This document shows, one piece after another, positions 59,629 through 64,000 of a stretch of DNA of 64,000 nt (within the stretch, counting starts at the first letter, position 1; each line of letters starts with the position of its first letter). The position numbers and the translations under genes are program-made. This stretch comes from JBDTSW01 sp051004675 (GTDB taxonomy: Bacteria; Actinomycetota; Thermoleophilia; Solirubrobacterales; 70-9): positions 1-64,000 of the forward strand of contig JBPCKC010000005.1 in assembly GCA_051004675.1 (NCBI GenBank). Reading direction: 5' to 3'. The notes under the pieces were generated by a model. It had not been told where the DNA came from, searched no databases, and saw nothing but the letters and a program-made list of their open reading frames with translations.

Positions 59629-60708
59629 GTGATCGAGCAGCTCGTCGAGCAGATCGAGGGCCGGTTCGCGGAGCTCGAGCGGCAGATGTCGGACCCCGGG
59701 GTGATCTCCGACCGTGAGCGCTATGCCGCGGTCGGGCGGGAGTACCGCGAGCTCGAGCGGGCCCGGGTGCTGGCGCGGGAGTACAGGACGCTCAAGGACG
59801 ACCTGGAGGGCGCCCGGGAGCTCCTCGAGGAAGGCGGTGAGGACGCCGAGCTGCGGAAGGTGATGAACGAGGCGCCGGGCCGGATCGCCGAGCTGGAGGA
59901 GGAGATCCGCCTCGCGATGGTCGAGCGCGACCCGCACGACTTGAAGAACGTGATCGTCGAGATCCGCGCCGGGACCGGCGGCGACGAGGCGGCCCTGTTC
60001 GCGGGAGATCTCTTCAAGGTGCTCACCCGCTACGCGGAGGAGCGCGGCTTCGAGGTCGAGGTGCTGTCCCAGTCGGCCGCCGAGCACGGGGGGTTCAAGG
60101 ACGTCACCTTCGAGATCAAGGGGGAGGGCGCGTACTCGGTGTTCAAGTTCGAGGGCGGCACGCACCGCGTCCAGAGGGTCCCGAAGACCGAGTCGCAGGG
60201 GCGCATCCATACCTCGACGGCGACGGTCGCGGTCCTGCCCGAGGCCGAGGACGTCGAGGTCGACATCCAGGACGGCGACCTGCAGATCGACGTTTACCGC
60301 TCCTCGGGCCCGGGCGGTCAGTCGGTGAACACGACCGACTCCGCTGTGCGGATCACGCACAGGCCGACCGGGATCGTGGTCGCGATGCAAGACGAGAAGT
60401 CCCAGCTTCAGAACCGCGACAAGGCGATGCGGGTCCTGCGCGCGCGGGTCTACGAGCGGGCGCTCGAGGAACAGATGGCGGAGATCTCGGCCGAGCGCCG
60501 TTCCCAGGTGGGCAGCGGGCAGCGCTCGGAGAAGATCCGGACCTACAACTTCCCGCAGGGCCGCGTGACCGATCACCGGATCAAGCTCACCGCGCACAAC
60601 CTCGACGAGGTGCTGGGCGGGAACCTTCGCGAGTTCACCGACGCCCTGGCCGCCGAGGAGAAGCGGGCACGTTTGGAGGCGCAGACCGCGGCGGGCGCGT
60701 CGGGCTGA
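59629..60708 (+). CDS. prfA: Peptide chain release factor 1
   Basis: The GTG at 59629 gives 359 residues, the family length. The catalytic GGQ is in SSGPGGQSVNTTDSAVRI and the stop-codon contact region SQGRIHTSTATVAV precedes it. The coiled N-terminal domain (residues 1-110) and NLDEVLGGNL at the end are as expected. It releases peptides at UAA/UAG. Its partner PrmC, which methylates the GGQ glutamine, is encoded next. Confidence 0.97.
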   Translation: MIEQLVEQIEGRFAELERQMSDPGVISDRERYAAVGREYRELERARVLAREYRTLKDDLEGARELLEEGGEDAELRKVMNEAPGRIAELEEEIRLAMVERDPHDLKNVIVEIRAGTGGDEAALFAGDLFKVLTRYAEERGFEVEVLSQSAAEHGGFKDVTFEIKGEGAYSVFKFEGGTHRVQRVPKTESQGRIHTSTATVAVLPEAEDVEVDIQDGDLQIDVYRSSGPGGQSVNTTDSAVRITHRPTGIVVAMQDEKSQLQNRDKAMRVLRARVYERALEEQMAEISAERRSQVGSGQRSEKIRTYNFPQGRVTDHRIKLTAHNLDEVLGGNLREFTDALAAEEKRARLEAQTAAGASG

Positions 60709-60727
60709 TGGCGGGCCCGGGAGGCTG

Positions 60728-61567
60728 ATGGGCCCCCGCACCGCCGGCACGGTCCGCGAGGCGCTCGAGGCCTCCACCGCGGCGATCGCGGCGGCCGGGG
60801 CCGGGCAGCCGCGCCTGGACGCCGAGCTGCTGCTGGCCGACGCCTTGGATCTGGACCGCGCCGCCCTCGTTGCCGACCCGGACCGTGGCGTCGACCCGAC
60901 GCAGGGCCGGCGATTCGGCGAGATGGTGCGCCGCCGCGTCGCGCGGGAGCCGGTGGCCTACATCCTGGGGCGCAAGGGCTTTCGGCATCTCGAGCTGCGC
61001 GTCGACGGCCGGGCGCTGATCCCTCGCCCGGAGACGGAGCTGTTGGTGGAGCTGGCGCTCGAGCTGCGCCCCAAAGTGGTGATCGACGTGGGGACCGGAT
61101 CGGGGGCGGTGGCCCTCGCGATCGCCGACGAGGTGGAGGGCACAAGCGTGGTGGGGACCGATATCTCACAGCTCCCGCTGGAACTGGCGCGCGAGAACGC
61201 CCGGGCCCTGGAGCTCGACACCCGAGCCAGGTTCCTGGAGGCCTCGCTGCCCAACGGCGCTGCCGCCGACCTGCTCGTGGCCAACCTGCCCTACGTCGCG
61301 GAGGCCGAATGGGAGGGCCTCGAACCCGAGATCACGCAGTGGGAGCCCCGCCCGGCTCTCGTGTCCGGGCCGACCGGCCTGGAATCGATCGAGCGCCTGC
61401 TGGGCGAAGTCGCGACGGGCGATGGGTGGGTCGAGGCGATCGGGTTGGAGGTGGGGGCCGGGCAGGCAGCCCCGGTTGCCGAGCTGGTCCGCCGCGCCGG
61501 CTTTGAGCGGGTGGAGGCCCGCCGCGACCTCGCCGGCATCGAGCGCGTGGTGGTGGGGCGGAGGTGA
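60728..61567 (+). CDS. prmC: Peptide chain release factor N5-glutamine methyltransferase
   Basis: The 279-residue protein has the PrmC layout: helical N-domain (REALEASTAAIAAAGAG to PVAYILGRKGFRHLELRVD) and the Rossmann domain with VIDVGTGSGAVALAIA. The substrate loop reads VANLPYVAEAEW, where NLPY replaces the usual NPPY. A Leu in that position may weaken or alter Gln methylation of release factors. Still, position next to prfA supports PrmC. It overlaps tsaC by 4 bp (GTGA). Confidence 0.9.
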   Translation: MGPRTAGTVREALEASTAAIAAAGAGQPRLDAELLLADALDLDRAALVADPDRGVDPTQGRRFGEMVRRRVAREPVAYILGRKGFRHLELRVDGRALIPRPETELLVELALELRPKVVIDVGTGSGAVALAIADEVEGTSVVGTDISQLPLELARENARALELDTRARFLEASLPNGAAADLLVANLPYVAEAEWEGLEPEITQWEPRPALVSGPTGLESIERLLGEVATGDGWVEAIGLEVGAGQAAPVAELVRRAGFERVEARRDLAGIERVVVGRR

Positions 61568-62175
61568 GCGACGTGGCCGAGTTCGAGGCCTGCATCCGTG
61601 CGGGCGGCGTCGGGCTGTTTCCCGCCGACACGCTCTACGGCCTGGCTTGCGAGGCCTCCAACGAGGCCGCGATCGAGCGGATCCATGCGCTCAAGGGCCG
61701 CGACGACGGCAAGCCCTCGGCGGTGATGTTCTTCGCCCCGCTCGAGCTCCGCGAGGTGCTCTCGATGTCGGGCCCGCGCACGCGCGAGGCGATCGGGTCG
61801 CTCCTGCCCGGCCCGGTGACCCTGGTCGTGGCGAACCCCCGCGGCCTGTACCCGCACGCGTGCCGTGAGCAGCGCGAACGGCTGGGCATCCGCCTGATCG
61901 ACGGCCCTCTGGCCGGCTCGGGGGTGGCGGTCTTCCAGACCAGCGCCAACCTCAGCGGCGCGCCGCCGCAGCAGCGGCTGGAAGATGTGGATCCAGGCAT
62001 CCGCTCGGGCGTGGATCTCGAGATCGACGGCGGGGCGGTCGGCGGCGAGCCGTCGACCGTGGTTGATCTCACGCGGCTCGAGGAGGGGGAGTGGGAGATC
62101 CTGCGCGAGGGGGCGCTCAGCCGGCCGGCGCTGGAGAGGGCTCTTCGGGCAGCAGGAACTCCAGCCGGTACATGA
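61564..62175 (+). CDS. tsaC: L-threonylcarbamoyladenylate synthase (Sua5/YrdC family)
   Basis: The GTG at 61564 overlaps the prmC stop. The 203-residue protein shows VGLFPADTLYGLACEASN, the KGR-containing ALKGRDDGKPSAVMF and SANLSGAPP. It makes threonylcarbamoyl-AMP for t6A in tRNA. It is the short YrdC-like form without the Sua5 C-terminal domain. Its last 59 bp overlap an opposite-strand gene. Confidence 0.95.
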   Translation: MSDVAEFEACIRAGGVGLFPADTLYGLACEASNEAAIERIHALKGRDDGKPSAVMFFAPLELREVLSMSGPRTREAIGSLLPGPVTLVVANPRGLYPHACREQRERLGIRLIDGPLAGSGVAVFQTSANLSGAPPQQRLEDVDPGIRSGVDLEIDGGAVGGEPSTVVDLTRLEEGEWEILREGALSRPALERALRAAGTPAGT

Positions 62176-62515
62176 GGTCGTCACGCAGGGTCACCACGCC
62201 CCTGGCATCCATCTGCGTCTCGATCCCGCTGGCCCTCCCTCGGGTCCGCACCTTGAAATGCACCAGGACCCGTGCCGGCTGGAGCTGCTCGAGCTCGACG
62301 GGCTCGATGGTCACATCGTCCATCACGTCATAGAAGCTCTCGAAGTAGCGGCTGATGCCGGCGTGCCCGCGATAGACCTGCGGCTCCATCGCGATCGCGG
62401 CCGGCGTCTCCATCTCGAACTCGGGATGCACGAACGCCAGCATCGCGTCCACGCCACCCGTGTTCAGCGCGTCGAACCCGGCGCGGGCGAGCTGGAGGTC
62501 GTGGGTCTCGGCCAT
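62117..62515 (-). CDS. NTF2/SnoaL-like protein
   Basis: The 132-residue protein begins MAETHDLQLARAGFDALNTGG, followed by VDAMLAFVHPEFEMETP, the usual SnoaL-like alpha+beta barrel start, and YRGHAGISRYFESFYDVMDD. These folds host cyclases, isomerases and many orphan enzymes. No catalytic set is definite. It is embedded between tsaC and rpiB on the other strand, so it is unrelated to their pathway. Confidence 0.82.
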   Translation of the reverse strand: MAETHDLQLARAGFDALNTGGVDAMLAFVHPEFEMETPAAIAMEPQVYRGHAGISRYFESFYDVMDDVTIEPVELEQLQPARVLVHFKVRTRGRASGIETQMDARGVVTLRDDLMYRLEFLLPEEPSPAPAG

Positions 62516-62538
62516 GGGCGGGAGTATCCTCGGCCGCG

Positions 62539-62988
62539 ATGCGGATCGCAGTCGGATCGGACCATGCCGGGTACGACCTGAAGGAACGGGTCGTCCCGCT
62601 CCTGGAGGAGGCCGGGCACGACGTCGTGGACGTAGGCACCGACTCGGAGGAGTCGACGGACTACCCGGTGCACGCGGCGGAGGCCGCCCGCCTTGTGGCT
62701 GGCGGCGAGGCCGACCGGGCGGTGCTGGTCTGCGGATCGGGCGTTGGCGTCTCGATCGTGGCCAACAAGGTGGACGGCGTGCGGGCTGTGAACGCGCACG
62801 ATGCCGACGAGGCCGAGATGAGCCGTCGCCACAACGACGCCAACGTCCTGGCGCTCGCGGGTCGCCACCTCGAGCCCGACGACGCCCGCGCCATCGTCGA
62901 TCGCTTCCTCACGACCGAGTTCGAGGGCGGGCGCCACCAGCGCCGCGTCGACCAGATCGCCGCGGTCGAGCGTGGCGACGAGACGTGA
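62539..62988 (+). CDS. rpiB: Ribose-5-phosphate isomerase B
   Basis: The 149-residue protein starts MRIAVGSDHAGYDLKE and has VLVCGSGVGVSIVANKVDG, with the catalytic Cys, and RHNDANVLALAGRH. It interconverts ribulose-5-phosphate and ribose-5-phosphate. It is convergent-neighboured by the NTF2 gene and overlaps the following gene by 4 bp (GTGA). The conserved cluster position next to tsaC is common in actinobacteria. Confidence 0.95.
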   Translation: MRIAVGSDHAGYDLKERVVPLLEEAGHDVVDVGTDSEESTDYPVHAAEAARLVAGGEADRAVLVCGSGVGVSIVANKVDGVRAVNAHDADEAEMSRRHNDANVLALAGRHLEPDDARAIVDRFLTTEFEGGRHQRRVDQIAAVERGDET

Positions 62989-63374
62989 CCGCCGCGAAGC
63001 TCGCCCTCCCGAGCCACACCTGCATCCACTTCGCGGAGTCGGCCCCCGCTCAAGCCGAGCTCGCCGGCCAGGGCCTCTACGTCGCCGATATCGGCGGCGG
63101 CGCCGTCCACACCGACGAGGAGCTGTTCGAAGCGCTCGCCCGGGCCCTGCGCCTGCCCGACTCCTTCGAGGGAAGCTGGGAGGCACTCGACGAGTCCCTG
63201 CGCGCGCTCGAGTGGCTCGCCGGCGAGAGCGGCTGCGTGCTCATCATCAGGAACTCCGAGCACACCTGGAAGGGCCACCAGCGGATGGCGGGCAGGCTTC
63301 ACGCCTCCTGGTCGCAGGCCGGGGAGGAGTGGGTGCGCCGCGAGAAGCCCTTCCACCTCGTCTTCGAGTGGTGA
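62985..63374 (+). CDS. Barstar-family protein
   Basis: The GTG at 62985 gives 129 residues. The C-terminal half LPDSFEGSWEALDESLRALE with CVLIIRNSEHTW and FHLVFEW resembles barstar (barnase inhibitor). No barnase is near, so it may serve as a stand-alone immunity protein or have another binding role. It is translationally coupled to rpiB. Confidence 0.75.
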   Translation: MTAAKLALPSHTCIHFAESAPAQAELAGQGLYVADIGGGAVHTDEELFEALARALRLPDSFEGSWEALDESLRALEWLAGESGCVLIIRNSEHTWKGHQRMAGRLHASWSQAGEEWVRREKPFHLVFEW

Positions 63375-63412
63375 GCCGTCCCGTTTGGCCCAGCGGCCGC
63401 TGGGCCCTCCGG

Positions 63413-63997
63413 CTAGCCGAGCTCGGTCGAGGCGGCGCGGATGAACAGCTCGCGCGCCCGGCGCACCTCCGCGGTGTCGCCCCGTTCGATTCGCTCCAGG
63501 CACAAACCCTCGAGGCCGGCGATCACCAGCACGGCGGCGGTCTCGTTGGGCTCGCCCAGCAGCTCCGTGAGCACGCGGCGCCAGCCGGTCTTGATCTCGC
63601 GCATCACCTCGCGGATGTCGTCCTCCACGACCGACACGGCGTTCAGGTCGAAGTAGACGCGCGGTAGGCGCTCGTCTCGGTCCATCAGCGCCCACAAGCC
63701 GTCGGCGGCCCCGCGCACGACCTCCTCGGTCGAGGCGGCGTCGGTGAGCCCGCCCAGGATCTCCTCGCTGATCGACTCGCCGAGCTGGCCCCCCGCCGCC
63801 GCGACCAGGCCGTGCTTCGACCCGAAGTGGTACGAGATCAGCGCCTTGTTCTCGCCGGCCTTGGCCGCCACCTTGGCGATCGAGAGCCCGGCGTATCCCT
63901 CGGCCTTCAGGACCTCCAGACAGGCGTCGAGGATGCGTTCGCGGGCGCCTGTTGAGGGGCGCCCGCGCCGCGCAGGCGCCGCTGTCGCGCTACTCAC
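63413..63997 (-). CDS. TetR-family transcriptional regulator
   Basis: The GTG at 63997, three bases from the window edge, gives 194 residues. The N-terminal HTH (RERILDACLEVLKAEGYAGL, then VAAKAGENKALISYHFGSKH) is typical. The ligand domain (LDRDERLPRVYFDL-type helix, then AVLVIAGLEGLCLERIE) follows. It is convergent with the barstar gene. The target genes are outside the window on the right side. The start is likely but cannot be confirmed because upstream sequence is missing. Confidence 0.9.
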   Translation of the reverse strand: MSSATAAPARRGRPSTGARERILDACLEVLKAEGYAGLSIAKVAAKAGENKALISYHFGSKHGLVAAAGGQLGESISEEILGGLTDAASTEEVVRGAADGLWALMDRDERLPRVYFDLNAVSVVEDDIREVMREIKTGWRRVLTELLGEPNETAAVLVIAGLEGLCLERIERGDTAEVRRARELFIRAASTELG

Positions 63998-64000
63998 GCC

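Overview
The window is one continuous piece of a very GC-rich bacterial chromosome. High GC, frequent GTG/TTG starts, stop-start overlaps and the gene content (paired ArsA/Get3-like ATPases, ParA plus FtsZ, a DipZ-type thioredoxin fusion, a methyltransferase-GH57-GT4 set like Mycobacterium Rv3030-Rv3032, a split B12-dependent acyl-CoA mutase) point to Actinomycetota. The membrane-anchored protein at 2613-3431 is of a type I associate with Thermoleophilia/Solirubrobacterales. That placement is an inference from content, not from a marker-gene tree. No rRNA, tRNA or CRISPR array was found.

Layout. 1-11.7 kb: typA, secreted or anchored hypotheticals, two hydrolase-type genes, DUF192 and PepSY proteins, a short citrate synthase/citryl-CoA lyase, a 1-Cys peroxiredoxin and an MMPL exporter. 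11.74-14.28 kb: an intact IS1595-family element with 26-bp inverted repeats and an 8-bp target duplication. It carries a transposase, a DUF3800 passenger, a 50-codon gene on the opposite strand and about 430 bp of non-coding, apparently foldable DNA. 14.3-24.5 kb: an asparagine-synthase-like protein, a large unknown protein, then a divergent block of two ArsA-family ATPases facing parA-ftsZ, followed by a gamma-glutamyltransferase. 24.6-36.3 kb: LON-domain protein, flavin amine oxidase, DipZ, a methyltransferase, the alpha-glucan gene trio, an AI-2E permease, a hexapeptide acyltransferase, meaB and a PRC-barrel protein. 36.5-53 kb is a lipid/amino-acid catabolism region: acyl-CoA dehydrogenase, leucyl aminopeptidase, thiolase, HAD phosphatase, amidase, an acyl-CoA mutase large subunit, its separate B12-binding subunit, and etfB-etfA-ETF:quinone oxidoreductase. 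53-57.3 kb: a secreted beta-propeller protein, GNAT, and a TetR/hydrolase divergent pair with two visible operators. 57.3-63.4 kb: the conserved translation cluster rpmE-DUF1385-prfA-prmC-tsaC-rpiB, interrupted by an opposite-strand AbiEi/DUF559 gene and an NTF2-like gene. The window ends in a second TetR gene.

How genes work together. Acyl-CoA dehydrogenase passes electrons to ETF (EtfAB) and on to the quinone pool through the ETF dehydrogenase. Thiolase yields acetyl-CoA. The acyl-CoA mutase, its B12 subunit and the MeaB GTPase chaperone form a branched-chain or odd-chain acyl-CoA route. The mutase lacks the arginine that marks methylmalonyl-CoA mutases, so its substrate is open. The methyltransferase, GH57 branching enzyme and GT4 glucosyltransferase overlap by a few bases and probably build a cytoplasmic, possibly methylated, alpha-glucan.

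The best candidate for something undescribed is the IS1595 element: an RNase H-like DUF3800 passenger sits next to a structured non-coding segment and a tiny tail-to-tail gene. Other items worth a second look are the ArsA-ArsA/ParA-FtsZ block, an ETF dehydrogenase missing one Fe-S cysteine, a truncated second copy of the mutase 5' end, two REP-like palindromes inside coding sequence and a 41-nt hairpin repeat present twice.
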